This document shows positions 18,001-23,878 of a DNA stretch of 28,369 bases, piece by piece. The position numbers were made by a program, and so were the translations under genes. This DNA comes from a virus: IMG/VR virus record IMGVR_UViG_3300042987_000727, positions 1 through 28,369 of that record; one strand, written 5' to 3'. Below the pieces are notes generated by a model. That model had not been told where the DNA came from. It saw nothing but the letters and a program-made list of their open reading frames with translations, and made no database searches. Each line of letters opens with the position of its first letter. Within the stretch, counting starts at the first letter, position 1.

Positions 18001-18195
18001 TGCAAACGCCGACTCCATGCCAGTGATAGGTTCAGGCTGAGCAAAAGGCTCGGCAAGTGTCAAGCCAATCTGCGAGTAGAAGTCATCCTTAGTTATCGCG
18101 GACGCATAGAACTTCTCGTACAAACTGTCCGCTAACTGCTTGTCAGGAACGTCGTTGTACTGTGGGTACTTCTTGCGAAATTCTTGTAGTCTCAT
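9061..18195 (-). CDS. Giant polyvalent internal virion protein
   Basis: 3,044 residues, ATGA-coupled to the preceding gene. Domains in order: a YPQYNDVPDK docking-like motif (residues 1-30); hydrophobic Ala/Gly-rich helices (about 270-440); an ADP-ribosyltransferase of the polyvalent-protein kind (about 570-745: LYRG with Arg604, SDSPDVAATYG at 627-637, ending SDVYALG); coiled coils (780-1180) with an internal repeat; zincin 1 (HEIMHH, His1330-Glu1331-His1334, with Glu1412 in SEFW as a possible third ligand); zincin 2 (HEIQH at 1646-1650, GEIEARN with Glu1893) preceded by the GWLHD...WRFEVDD domain; a Pro-rich linker (1930-2010); and an LPD38-like C-terminal region (about 2030-2900) with membrane segments near 2424-2460 and 2712-2745. 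The docking motif returns at the end. Such proteins are thought to be packaged and ejected with phage DNA; its targets are unknown. Confidence 0.85.
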   Translation of the reverse strand: MRLQEFRKKYPQYNDVPDKQLADSLYEKFYASAITKDDFYSQIGLTLAEPFAQPEPITGMESAFATAPITPAPTSSRRASVMEGFKPEPTAPIETRGAPVSQQEYDRIRSMYDMATPQQREVLAKRTDYIGNVVRALDAEYERFKSTAPSAKRLDPRREARVEQLVSQGANYEVADLIAQQEIERGMGPRALTVAKEPSPEAVEALETRKEGIAGRALARASEGLKQGAAGTAEAIADLTGNEEAARYYGQVGKKSEAFLQQLGEPKSRSPLVDQFENMLNSLAQQGPGLLASLFTGTTLPVLANIGVTSFGQAYSEGKREGQSASESALRASLLTGAEIYFSRFGLSEQIAGMRAAAKGVRTDELADFLSNYFGKAIAKEVPAEMATTAAQFGIEKLPIGLRQEGTAADLIKQLSDTVLQTVLQTGTIGGVAGAAALAKSGARRAIDKLGEGERDVTIPPSQRPSPTISGEGIPISGRPERTLAPEGVAGAEPPSVGVPSVPAVEPVQGAGAPPPALDVRKEIDTLLDEYATIDPVAAGEFRTLFIDPNATYTQDDVDIVREIVNDARRLKKEETPQGAVEKPLTKTNEFITDKNGEPLVLYRGIQGDKEGAINAEPREGYNVFVSDSPDVAATYGMPDETFGTPGSIVPIYVKADTLIEFPVTVDRYGSRRFDKVEFDRRARSLAPGEVLVARQVVDIGPMASEAYQVDKEKKYSNYSDVYALGRGTPVESAVGKAKLKKETPSAVTPTEAQQAKEEGAAAPAEGTEVAGAPTPAAKTADQLQDEIRDLEQQRLALLTKNGRVPAVKSKARAKYDALGEQIDTLMGQWDKTDRAERAAKKPAEAPSTEVTQPFNEFEQQEYDLAQRLIALPNPQAVAFGEGILNRLQGPLRGKVKSDQKSVDFITQKLQAFEAPATTESKLKGTLADTFRTTSTKEAALLRQYSNEIKNSGPASGVLNTVNDLIGQLFERIRAAGFSPDNAGRKSGAPQNVIDLNDLLTKLYAGGYNVVAQRLAQDRQYKNFSQDKLQKSIDSLQNDIALAQAKLQELATGKRTIEQVRQERDALLAEQQTLRTSTGKPPAARSPARRKYDALTERINQLYDEELRLTPKEPTKVEEVTTKDLQDRVANIKATIAETEAELAAATEDGNIEALENRLDALEKDLKNAQLDLREKIEAEREEGLDFFDITGATDVSDKGGTAPVSLRRTIRRLRKALNEGQIDSDMYAAEANAAYDETAKEGKVPADLVRGQLNIRERLLRAVRNGQLPEEALELAEWFIKQNPALVDDLAISIRSPKEGEDNIAGQYVQFRRLMRLIAGSTKKDTVIHEIMHHLERMMPESVQSAIRELWLKSLIDAKNRAAYGSPKRKYLELVHKALLYNDKKAYEEAYKMLVDGQVFYNVYQYLNPSEFWAVNASRILEGKFNAPKTVISRLKQWLKGLVATLKDKLGLPSDAPIIRALDSLIKSDGKFKSKQMLATSVSRFYMFAGKKALEESEYDPIAVADDKSRKLANLQEAEKMEKAGASPVEVWNKTGWLHDQTDGQWRFEVDDSTAKFDANKWATVPTASVFYNKGNVPEDQRTTLGEILDHPKLYAAYPDLKNIIVFKRPSFFDFFNQTQGYYTVSEDSITITPYAIDPERTLVHEIQHAIQIKEGFGPGASSEAISLNNVDNLEKLKERYENDPKINTSKGAELSKKIQVADNLIGLQFELGKRIALKNKIEKELNSVVKNELHPASEEYKYILFEVKKFGWFISATNEITKLQLRKKAIRDDLDRLYSKRRTILHLPFADYERTANELKNLENEIKYRRVDEAILYEQIDAKRADLSNRVKTETENAKTAKDEATKKVDELKNKLKDASKKIDDLVASVRQGPYGASDIKYDLYLMASGEIEARNTAARLRLSAEERQRTPPSVTADIEAAYAILMGEPGVSAQSLPPGQQPPVRPLNPPGTVVNQSPQFPKPSPPGVLPGTNVPLNQPPPTPPGGQPPIVAGKKRPRGPRGPISGKSPWRTAEDATKTLTGVLNDALKGRTPWGKAVGSLAPAIWNPINSKLRRAFLFSATLRQLADITRFKFPQLVTAINIVDKMTSFRLGKLGEAQIIAKDWLDAQNKKPAQSTLVGRIMLDATINGKDPDKGPTGIANLDAAWASLDPEFQAIYRRVRDYFNNNLQEMIREMKKRVLKLPKAERQEAIRKINEQFAPDKLVFPYFPLRRFGEYWFQVGKGNFKEFYEFESEVTRELSRAARIRELKSGNAQQKALAETVDFGAGISELFSKNLASTQILKEVQDLIDSIVPPTGATSTKSAQDVRKELQDSLNQLIYIMLPQQSMRKMFINRKAVQGASSDMLRVFTDVAVHSAYQMARFKYGEDFINNINKARDYINEFFKPDARAVYRDFVNELEARTKTVLSAEDKSFLAKAAGTAGTFVFFSMLSAPFTALLNTLGFAVFTGSKLGGKYGYTEASEVMLKNMGRYWQTAPGRMLKPAAKGLMFQMQFPSIVEGGKLSPLLQRAADRFIAEGQIDVSLTNDIFDLTERPSELYTTRYNIIKKVLGGLFHQSERANREVALMSAFELEYNRLLNSPKRDTRGVIERDANGNPVTYTPDEAFEGAIQEAKHIAGLTLGDFSRQMKSRLFANVPLSVLLKFKQYAFMATYNYMRALQLSLSPLFDKKELNDIRDRFIQEKIPQAEIDQRMEDIKNFRRDIAKQSGKELLGILGVTFLFGGLEAMPFFWIALPAMFLMLASDDDKEDEESNYLNWFRNWADERLGGMSLARGPISQLIGGSLSERVSLDPLSMFYRDGRYSPDVVEGLIQDVIANAGPVVGLAMNWAEAAKLFGEGQYSRAWEKILPALFAKPIQAYRYGTEGATTRSGEEQLAAEKFSEWMLVMQAVGLQPEELALKQKSAIQAKEKEQKILAKETGLLNRLWLERDNAKGFDTALDKALQFYEKYPDMLPEDGDFSEKLMTSFEVRAEQIAEAEAFGARIDKRLRERIAPMLEYGQPKPKPPEKMTLEEVRQKYPQYNDVPDKELSDALKAKGLLK
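9106..9159 (-). repeat. C-terminal copy of the YPQYNDVPDK motif
   Basis: Encodes MTLEEVRQKYPQYNDVPD near the end of the giant protein. It pairs with the copy at 18142-18195. Of 54 aligned bases 37 are identical. In the half encoding YPQYNDVPD all seven differences fall on third codon positions, so the repeat is kept at the protein level. Confidence 0.9.
14878..14976 (-). repeat. Internal coiled-coil repeat of giant protein, copy 2
   Basis: Encodes residues 1074-1106 of the giant protein (LRTSTGKPPAARSPARRKYD...). It aligns to residues 798-830 with 16 of the first 30 positions identical, including the KYDAL block and the preceding Pro/Ser/Arg pattern. Confidence 0.7.
15706..15804 (-). repeat. 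Internal coiled-coil repeat of giant protein, copy 1
   Basis: Encodes residues 798-830 (LLTKNGRVPAVKSKARAKYD...), 276 residues before the second copy. Each copy ends a coiled-coil block, which suggests duplication of a whole helical segment. Confidence 0.7.
18142..18195 (-). repeat. N-terminal copy of the YPQYNDVPDK motif
   Basis: Encodes MRLQEFRKKYPQYNDVPD, the first 18 residues of the giant protein. Versions of this motif are common at the N-terminus of large phage virion proteins. The same nine-residue core, YPQYNDVPD, recurs about 3,000 residues later. Confidence 0.9.
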
Positions 18196-19952
18196 CGTCC
18201 GGGCAAGTTAAGGCCTAAAGGATTGGCGCTAGATGCTGCTGGTGCTGCGGGTCTATTTGCAGAAGTTGAAATTTTAGGTAAATTTTCGTCAACTTTCTGT
18301 TGAAGATACTGTTCAGCCTCGGCAGTTTTCCCTTGCTTTATAAGATCCTTATACTTTCTATCCATCAGGCGTATTCTATTTTCAAGTTTACTTCTTTTCT
18401 CTTGCCTTTCAGTATCAGCGCGAGAAGCAGCGGCTTCGGCGGTCATCTCTCTTGGTGCTGCTTGGCGCATCTGCCGCTGCGTTTTATCGCTAGCCATGAC
18501 CATGAGTTCAGTGTCGGACTTGTCAGCGTACTCAGGATCACCTGCATCTCTTAGCCGTTTAAATTCAGTGTAGTTTATATCGGTAGCACGCGCATACTCA
18601 GAACGGCGGTCGCCGCCATACGCCGCAGTTGTACGCTCAACTTGCTCAAGACTCCCCAATGTAGAAGCAACCTGTCGTAGATTCGCTCCGGTTTGTTGCA
18701 CCTTTTCACGTAAGTTACCGTACTCGCCTTGTAAAAGCGAGTTAAACGTAGAAGCACGACGATCAAGTACTTTCTGCTCAGCAGCTTCTTTGCGAGCCAA
18801 GGCATCGCGGTACGCAGCTTCAGTCTTATCCGACCTCTGCAAGGCATCTTGGTTAGCTGCACGCTCTAATGCTTGCTGGTCTCTTCTAAGCTGTATATTA
18901 AGCTTTTGTATTTCACGAATGTCTTTACCAAACTCTTGTACTGCTTCGCTAGCCCCTTTACCTATGTTAACCGCAGCAAATGGTGAAGTGCCACCAAGAA
19001 TTTTTAGACCCGCCGTTAAAAGCGCCATATCAGCAGCTTCTTTACGCTGCGTTTTTAAGCCTTCACGTTCAGTCTCGTATTCTGTTTTTTGTGTAGCTGT
19101 CAGGTTCGGGTCATAGCCAAACTTTTTAGCAGCTTCTAGCTGTTCAGTAGCAATCCTATCTCTGTCAGGCGCTGCTATATTAACGTCTGGATACATCTCT
19201 TTAGCTTGAGCCTGCAAAGCTGCGTAGTCTGGCTTTGGAACATTTATCGGTTGGTTTAGTTGGTATAGTGCATCTTGGAGTTTTATACCTGATCCACGCA
19301 TACCTCCTCCCGCTGAGGGAGGCGTCGCTGTCGGCGCAGCGGCTGGTAGAGCGGCGGGTGCAGCCGTCTTACTACTAGCAGCGTTTAATGCAGCTTGGAT
19401 TTCCGCAATTTTTTCAGGGCTTGCGTTATTAGCTATTGCAGATTGTAGTAACCTCTGAAGCAAGAAAAATTCCGTCGTAGGCGCTTGTACAAGATTGCCA
19501 GTCTGAAACCGCTGCACATCCCCGCCACTACCAAACGCAACCATCCCACCGCCAGCATAGTCAAACATGTTGTCAGGTATAGGTATACCGTCAAGCCCAC
19601 GCTCCATTGCAGGTGCAGGCAGTTGGTTATTACTTACACCAACCTGACCGCCGTAGGCCATACGCATGGGTGGAGGCGCTGCGGCTTGAAGTCCAGCTTG
19701 TGGTGGTCCAGGGGGTGGTCCTTGCGGTGGTGCTGGGGGTTGCCCACCTAAAACTTGTTGGGCTACAGTGGTTTGCGGGCCTTGCTCTTCTTGGGCGGCG
19801 TTACGTACCCGGTCAATAAACATCCCAGCAAGCACGGCAGCGGTAGGATCTAAGATGCCAAGCTGCACTGCCTTAGCAATCTTTTGTTTGTTGCCCCCGT
19901 ACTCCTTTGCCAAAGACTCAGGGGACTGAATACCATAAGCTTTTGTTTCCAT
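18192..19952 (-). CDS. Probable internal virion protein, 586 residues
   Basis: The N-terminal region (SPESLAKEYGGNKQKIAKAV...LDPTAAVLAGMFIDRVR) is followed by a Pro/Gly/Gln-rich linker and a short signature MFDYAGGGMVAFGSGG with DVQRFQTGN, which I associate with structural proteins of aquatic podophages. The rest is Ala/Gln-rich and strongly coiled-coil (AKEMYPDVNI, TEREGLKTQRKEAADMALL, QKLNIQLRRDQQALERAAN) with many charged helices to the end. It sits directly before the giant gene (ATGA overlap), the place held by gp15 before gp16 in T7, so a role in the internal core or ejected channel is inferred. No clear ribosome-binding site precedes the ATG at 19952. Confidence 0.65.
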   Translation of the reverse strand: METKAYGIQSPESLAKEYGGNKQKIAKAVQLGILDPTAAVLAGMFIDRVRNAAQEEQGPQTTVAQQVLGGQPPAPPQGPPPGPPQAGLQAAAPPPMRMAYGGQVGVSNNQLPAPAMERGLDGIPIPDNMFDYAGGGMVAFGSGGDVQRFQTGNLVQAPTTEFFLLQRLLQSAIANNASPEKIAEIQAALNAASSKTAAPAALPAAAPTATPPSAGGGMRGSGIKLQDALYQLNQPINVPKPDYAALQAQAKEMYPDVNIAAPDRDRIATEQLEAAKKFGYDPNLTATQKTEYETEREGLKTQRKEAADMALLTAGLKILGGTSPFAAVNIGKGASEAVQEFGKDIREIQKLNIQLRRDQQALERAANQDALQRSDKTEAAYRDALARKEAAEQKVLDRRASTFNSLLQGEYGNLREKVQQTGANLRQVASTLGSLEQVERTTAAYGGDRRSEYARATDINYTEFKRLRDAGDPEYADKSDTELMVMASDKTQRQMRQAAPREMTAEAAASRADTERQEKRSKLENRIRLMDRKYKDLIKQGKTAEAEQYLQQKVDENLPKISTSANRPAAPAASSANPLGLNLPGR

Positions 19953-19956
19953 AATA

Positions 19957-21177
19957 TTAGCTACCCATTAAACGGGAAAGCCCAAGAGCACCAAGCCCTG
20001 CACCCGCTAGTTGAGAGGCAGCAGATGGAGGCGCAGCGTATGTAGTTTGTGTTGAAGATAGACCCACAGGAATCCCACGCATGAGGTTACTGTAATACCC
20101 CAACTGCTCCATCGGGTAGTCGCGCTGTCGCAAGAAGTCCGCATATGCTTGGTCAAGAAGCTGCTGTTGATAGCCACGCTGTTCTGCACCTACTGCACCT
20201 TGGGCTTGCAGCCTACGTAACTGAGCTTCTTGTTGCGCTGTTCCTAACCCGCCAAGTGTCTGTGCTCCAGCTAAAGATTGTTGAAGTCCTTGGAGACCCA
20301 AATTAGCACCAAACTGTCTTGACTGTTCCCGCGCTTGTTGCGCTTGCATTTGTGCTTGTAAGTTTTGTTGCCCTACGGTAAGTCCGGCTTGTTGGTTAGC
20401 TAATGCAGCACGGAGAGCGTTTTCTGCAGACATTCCTTGGGCTTGTAACCGATTAGCAGCGTTTTGAACTGCTGCTTGTTGCTGGTTGGTAAGGTTTGCT
20501 AATCCTACTTGAGTTTGAGCTGCACGATCACGTTCAAACTGCTGTTGCGCTTGTTCAAAAGCTTTTTGAGACCCAGTAGCTTGAATATCTCCAAGTTGAG
20601 TCCGTAACCCACGCTCACGCTCTCCAGTAAGAAGCGCTTGTCGCGCACCACCATAACTTCCCTGTCTAGAAGAAGCTAAACTCTGCCCTAATTGCCCTAA
20701 TTGTGCGTCACGTAGTGCTTCCCGCTTTTGTACATCAACTACATTTTGCATGTAAGGAGACATGTACTGTTGGGCAGCTTCAGAAGTAAATTCTCTTGGG
20801 CCAGCTAATTGAGCAGCTTGAATATCTGGAGCAGAAATATTTTGGGAATACACTCTTTCAGCCGGACCCATTTGAGCGCCAAACTGCCCAGGCTGATAAT
20901 TTTGCCCAGCTTGCATAGACTGCCTAGCCGCGTTGTAAGCAATATTAGATGCGTCATAAAGCTGAGACGGGTCTTGCATCCTCATAATTTCTTGTTGAGT
21001 CTGCAGTTGCCCAGGAGTAAAGTACGCAGTTCTTTCGTTTTGATATTCTTGGTACGGTCTATAAGAATACCCCTGCGCCCTTTGCATAATGTTTTCAAAA
21101 TAAGGGCGTGCGTACTCCGGCAGATTAGTCTGCGTAACTGTCTGACTTGCTGGTTGGCTACCGCCGCCTTTACCCAT
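19957..21177 (-). CDS. Gln/Ala-rich virion protein, 406 residues
   Basis: The start MGKGGGSQPASQTVTQTNLP followed by EYARPYFENIMQRAQ, PYQEYQNERTAYFTPGQLQ is typical of a structural protein family of podophages. The central part is very rich in Gln and Ala (QAQGMSAENALRAAL, QQNLQAQMQAQQAREQSRQF) and should form long helices. The C-terminus is YAAPPSAASQLAGAGLGALG, a Gly/Ala stretch suited to membrane or lipid contact. Position between the GNAT-like and 586-residue genes matches gp14 of T7-type internal cores, though this equivalence is by position only. A good AGGAG lies seven bases before the ATG. Confidence 0.65.
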   Translation of the reverse strand: MGKGGGSQPASQTVTQTNLPEYARPYFENIMQRAQGYSYRPYQEYQNERTAYFTPGQLQTQQEIMRMQDPSQLYDASNIAYNAARQSMQAGQNYQPGQFGAQMGPAERVYSQNISAPDIQAAQLAGPREFTSEAAQQYMSPYMQNVVDVQKREALRDAQLGQLGQSLASSRQGSYGGARQALLTGERERGLRTQLGDIQATGSQKAFEQAQQQFERDRAAQTQVGLANLTNQQQAAVQNAANRLQAQGMSAENALRAALANQQAGLTVGQQNLQAQMQAQQAREQSRQFGANLGLQGLQQSLAGAQTLGGLGTAQQEAQLRRLQAQGAVGAEQRGYQQQLLDQAYADFLRQRDYPMEQLGYYSNLMRGIPVGLSSTQTTYAAPPSAASQLAGAGLGALGLSRLMGS

Positions 21178-21610
21178 GATTAACTCCTAAACCTGCCTCA
21201 GCCGCAGGTAACTGAAAAGTTTGCCATAACGGTTTATGTCCGTCATCTTTAAATACCTTAGTCCAACCTAACCGAGCAGTAGCTTCTACACCGTCGCATT
21301 GGTTATCGTAAGCAAAATGTTGGAGAAGCTTAAGCATTGAAGGCTTCCATGTATCTAACTCTACTCCACCACAAAACACCATCGATAAGTATTTTTTACG
21401 TGGATAATGACAAAAATGCGTTACAACTGCGCCTTTAATCCCTGACTCATTAAATGCGATCCAAAGTGTGTGGTCATACTCCATAATCGAATCAAGAATA
21501 TCTTCTACTTCGTAACGCCCATGTGTATATTCAGCCGCGCCTTGAAGATACCCTTCAACTTGGCTCCAAACTTCTTTAACGTACTCACTAGGGACCATTG
21601 TGCATTGCAT
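21170..21610 (-). CDS. GNAT-like protein, T7 gp13-like position
   Basis: 146 residues from the ATG at 21610 (MQCTMVPSEYVKEVW), chosen because GGAG lies seven bases upstream in the minus strand and because the upstream extension in this frame (Arg-rich, low similarity) is only the shadow of the hydroxylase gene. The pattern VPSEYVKEVWSQVEGYL...LWIAFNESGIKGAVVTHFCHYPRK...LLQHFAYDNQCDGVEATAR fits small phage proteins with an acetyltransferase (GNAT) fold, some of them homologues of T7 internal protein gp13. The acetyl-CoA loop (Q/R-x-x-G-x-G/A) is not evident, so it may be structural rather than catalytic. It shares 106 bases with the preceding gene and overlaps the next by eight. Confidence 0.65.
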   Translation of the reverse strand: MQCTMVPSEYVKEVWSQVEGYLQGAAEYTHGRYEVEDILDSIMEYDHTLWIAFNESGIKGAVVTHFCHYPRKKYLSMVFCGGVELDTWKPSMLKLLQHFAYDNQCDGVEATARLGWTKVFKDDGHKPLWQTFQLPAAEAGLGVNHG

Positions 21611-22326
21611 TCTTCTTCTCCGTAGAACTGTTTCTCCCACCGCTTGTGCCGGAAGTACGGAATCCAAATGTATGGAAACAGCACCGACATGCGCAGGATC
21701 GCCCAGTTGATGAACTTCCACGGTTGCGGAAGAGGACGCATCACATCCAAGAACAGAATAGCCCGAATCTGATCGGTCTCGTTTACGGCGATGTGCTCAT
21801 ACGTGTCGTCAAACAAGACTACCTTACCTTCCTCCCAGTGGTACTTTTCCCCACCGTTGACCAACGTACACTCTTTGTTGCCGGGAATGACTACTCCCAA
21901 GTGCATACGCAGGATGCCAGACCACGGACCTTCATGTGGCATGAGCATTTTATGGGGGCCAAGCACAGATATGTAAGCTGAAATTACATACTTGTGCCTG
22001 TTCAAAACCTCGAACGTCTTTGGCGCGTACTGCTGGTTGCGCCCGAAATTCACGCCAGCCGCCTTGAAGAAAAACATCCGCCACTTGTCGTCGTTGGAGA
22101 TGTACGTCTGGTCAGGCGAGATGCTTTGGAACGGCGCAAAGTCGTCGTATCGCTTAAGAATCGTTTTAAGTTCGGCTTGAATGGCTGGAAAATTGTCTTC
22201 CAACTCTTTTGCTACCGGGAAAGAATAGGGGTCGAAGAACTTCTTGTCCCCCAACAGACAATGCTTGTGGAAAGGCTTCTTCAAAAGCCGCTCAATCCAC
22301 AGAGTGCTTATCTGTAATTCCATCAT
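21505..22326 (-). CDS. Aspartyl/asparaginyl beta-hydroxylase-like 2OG-Fe(II) oxygenase
   Basis: 273 residues. The core matches the AspH family (PF05118), which includes human AspH and the lipid A hydroxylase LpxO. HEGPWSGILRMHLGVVIP gives Fe ligand His131, Gly133 where most 2OG oxygenases have a carboxylate, and Arg140/His142. FDDTYEH gives the second Fe ligand His178, and Arg188 (RAILFLDV) is ten residues later, the spacing seen for the 2OG-binding Arg in AspH. All catalytic positions are therefore present. It would hydroxylate a protein side chain or a lipid; the substrate is unknown. After RPLP an aromatic, hydrophobic helix (about 205-225) precedes a basic tail. The start overlaps the previous stop (ATGA). 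Lying among virion genes, it may modify a virion protein or the host envelope. Confidence 0.85.
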   Translation of the reverse strand: MMELQISTLWIERLLKKPFHKHCLLGDKKFFDPYSFPVAKELEDNFPAIQAELKTILKRYDDFAPFQSISPDQTYISNDDKWRMFFFKAAGVNFGRNQQYAPKTFEVLNRHKYVISAYISVLGPHKMLMPHEGPWSGILRMHLGVVIPGNKECTLVNGGEKYHWEEGKVVLFDDTYEHIAVNETDQIRAILFLDVMRPLPQPWKFINWAILRMSVLFPYIWIPYFRHKRWEKQFYGEEECNAQWSLVSTLKKFGAKLKGIFKARLNIHMGVTK

Positions 22327-23045
22327 GCTGGCAGATACCTGTCTGCATTTGAATCCTGCCCACGTTTAGCTTTCTTACGTTCTCTATGTACCCGCTCCAT
22401 CATGGCGTAAAGCTTCTTAGCGCCTGCGTTTGATGAACCATTACCGATTTCTGAAACTGTACGTGCGTCGATGACAAACTCACCATCAGCCAATCGAGCA
22501 GGCTGTGCGTTACCAATCGTAGCAGGGATAGAGTCACTTGTACCATCCCCCGGACCTTGAAGATATCGCCCCGCCGCAGCTTTAATTACGCCACCAGAAG
22601 CCATAGGGGGGTAATAGTAATCATCATATGATGGAGTAGGAGTAGGAGTAGGAGTAGGAGGAGGGGCAGTTTCAACAGGCCGGTAAAAATAGATTCGTTC
22701 ACCTCGACCACCTTTTCCCCCCATCCCCCCTGCAAATGGCGACCTGTAATTTTCCGCAGATTGAGGTACAAATGACTCAGCTTCAGGGTAAAACTGCTGA
22801 ACATAACGTTGTTGAAATGGCGCTGCGTAAGGGTTAGTTAGATATGACGATTGTTGCGGTACCCCTCGATACAACATATCTCTTGACGGCTGTGCGCTAG
22901 GTTGTTGGTATTGCCCATAAATAGCATCTAATCCAGATAAAGGCGAAGCATATTGATTTTGAGACGTTTGTTGCGAAGTTATACCACCTTTACCACTAGA
23001 ACGCGGCATTACTTGAGATTTTAATGCTGAAGAACCCTTACCCAT
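22323..23045 (-). CDS. Virion-associated protein with LADGEFVIDARTVSEIGNG domain
   Basis: 240 residues. The N-terminal half is low-complexity, rich in Gln, Ser and Tyr, and includes a Thr-Pro repeat (PTPTPTPTP) encoded by a hexanucleotide repeat. The C-terminal 90 residues (ASGGVIKAAAGRYLQGPGDG, SIPATIGNAQPARLADGEF, NGSSNAGAKKLYAMMERV) form a conserved domain found in many phage structural or tail-associated proteins; its function is not known to me. It is followed by the hydroxylase (ATGA overlap) and preceded by the 276-residue gene, two bases away. Confidence 0.7.
   Translation of the reverse strand: MGKGSSALKSQVMPRSSGKGGITSQQTSQNQYASPLSGLDAIYGQYQQPSAQPSRDMLYRGVPQQSSYLTNPYAAPFQQRYVQQFYPEAESFVPQSAENYRSPFAGGMGGKGGRGERIYFYRPVETAPPPTPTPTPTPSYDDYYYPPMASGGVIKAAAGRYLQGPGDGTSDSIPATIGNAQPARLADGEFVIDARTVSEIGNGSSNAGAKKLYAMMERVHRERKKAKRGQDSNADRYLPA
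22633..22656. repeat. Hexanucleotide repeat (GGAGTA)x4
   Basis: Four perfect GGAGTA units followed by an imperfect GGAGGA unit. On the coding (minus) strand this reads TACTCC repeats, encoding alternating Thr and Pro in the linker of the 240-residue virion protein. The unit is a multiple of three, so copy-number change would alter linker length without a frameshift. Confidence 0.85.
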
Positions 23046-23047
23046 TT

Positions 23048-23878
23048 TTAGCCCCTTGTGAATCCCGGATACGGGTTAGATGGTTCAAAATAGTTGTACT
23101 CACTCGATATTTTTCTTGGGTCTTTTTGTATCGGGTTGTACACACGCGACATCGGTAGCGCAGGTGGTTTAGCTTCGTACTTCTCAGGTTCGGGTAATTT
23201 AACATCAGGTGGACGCATAGCCTCACTTACCAATGGATAGGCCGCAGCCATCGCACCGTATTTACCTCCGTACTGCCCCAACAAATTACTACCTAAATTA
23301 GATAAACCACCGGGCTGACCTAACGTAGCAAGGCTTCCTTGAGCTTGGTCTAAAAGTGGTTTTGCGGCAAAATCCTTTATAGCTGCGTCTTTAGCCGCCA
23401 TTAACGAACCTTCCCCAGCTCCAAAAACTGCACCTGCGGGGTTAGCCCCCATACCAGCTTCAATAAGACCTGGATGTGTCGCTGTCGCTAACTCCTGCAT
23501 CCCCGCAGCTTGTGCCCCAAGCGACCCAGCACCACTAAGCGCACCACCCAATCCAGCACCACCGAACGCACCAAGGCCAGCCATAAAGCCTTTACCAAGA
23601 TCGCCTGTACGAATTGTTTCGCCGCCACCAACAATTCCTGCTGCCATAATAGGAGGCATCCCAGTAAAGAAAGTAAGACCTGCACCAATGATTGTCGGTA
23701 GTAATCTGTCTAAGAAGCCAGCTTCAGGGAGACCAGTTCTTGGATTAATACTAAGAGACCCACCTTGAGCCATAGCAAGAGCTTGTAACCCGCCAACCTC
23801 TCTGGGTGTCATATGCACTAACATGCTGTCGTTGCCTCGACCCATGCTAGCTAGTTGTTGAGCAGAATAGATAGACAT
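23048..23878 (-). CDS. Gly/Ala-rich virion protein, MTPREVGGLQALA type
   Basis: 276 residues. The start MSIYSAQQLASMGRGNDSML, with VHMTPREVGGLQALAMAQGG and then SLSINPRTGLPEAGFLDRLL, matches a family of structural proteins from uncultured aquatic phages. It is followed by long Gly/Ala-rich hydrophobic stretches (PTIIGAGLTFFTGMPPIMAA and GLGAFGGAGLGGALSGAGSL) that could insert in membranes, as ejected internal proteins do. The C-terminus is Pro-rich (PEPEKYEAKPPALP). AAGGA precedes the ATG by six bases. It is the first gene after the only sizeable gap (53 bases) in the late operon. Confidence 0.65.
   Translation of the reverse strand: MSIYSAQQLASMGRGNDSMLVHMTPREVGGLQALAMAQGGSLSINPRTGLPEAGFLDRLLPTIIGAGLTFFTGMPPIMAAGIVGGGETIRTGDLGKGFMAGLGAFGGAGLGGALSGAGSLGAQAAGMQELATATHPGLIEAGMGANPAGAVFGAGEGSLMAAKDAAIKDFAAKPLLDQAQGSLATLGQPGGLSNLGSNLLGQYGGKYGAMAAAYPLVSEAMRPPDVKLPEPEKYEAKPPALPMSRVYNPIQKDPRKISSEYNYFEPSNPYPGFTRG

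Noticed and set aside
21994-22317. 107-residue open frame on the plus strand opposite the hydroxylase
   Set aside because: The opposite strand carries the complete hydroxylase catalytic pattern; this frame has no motif.
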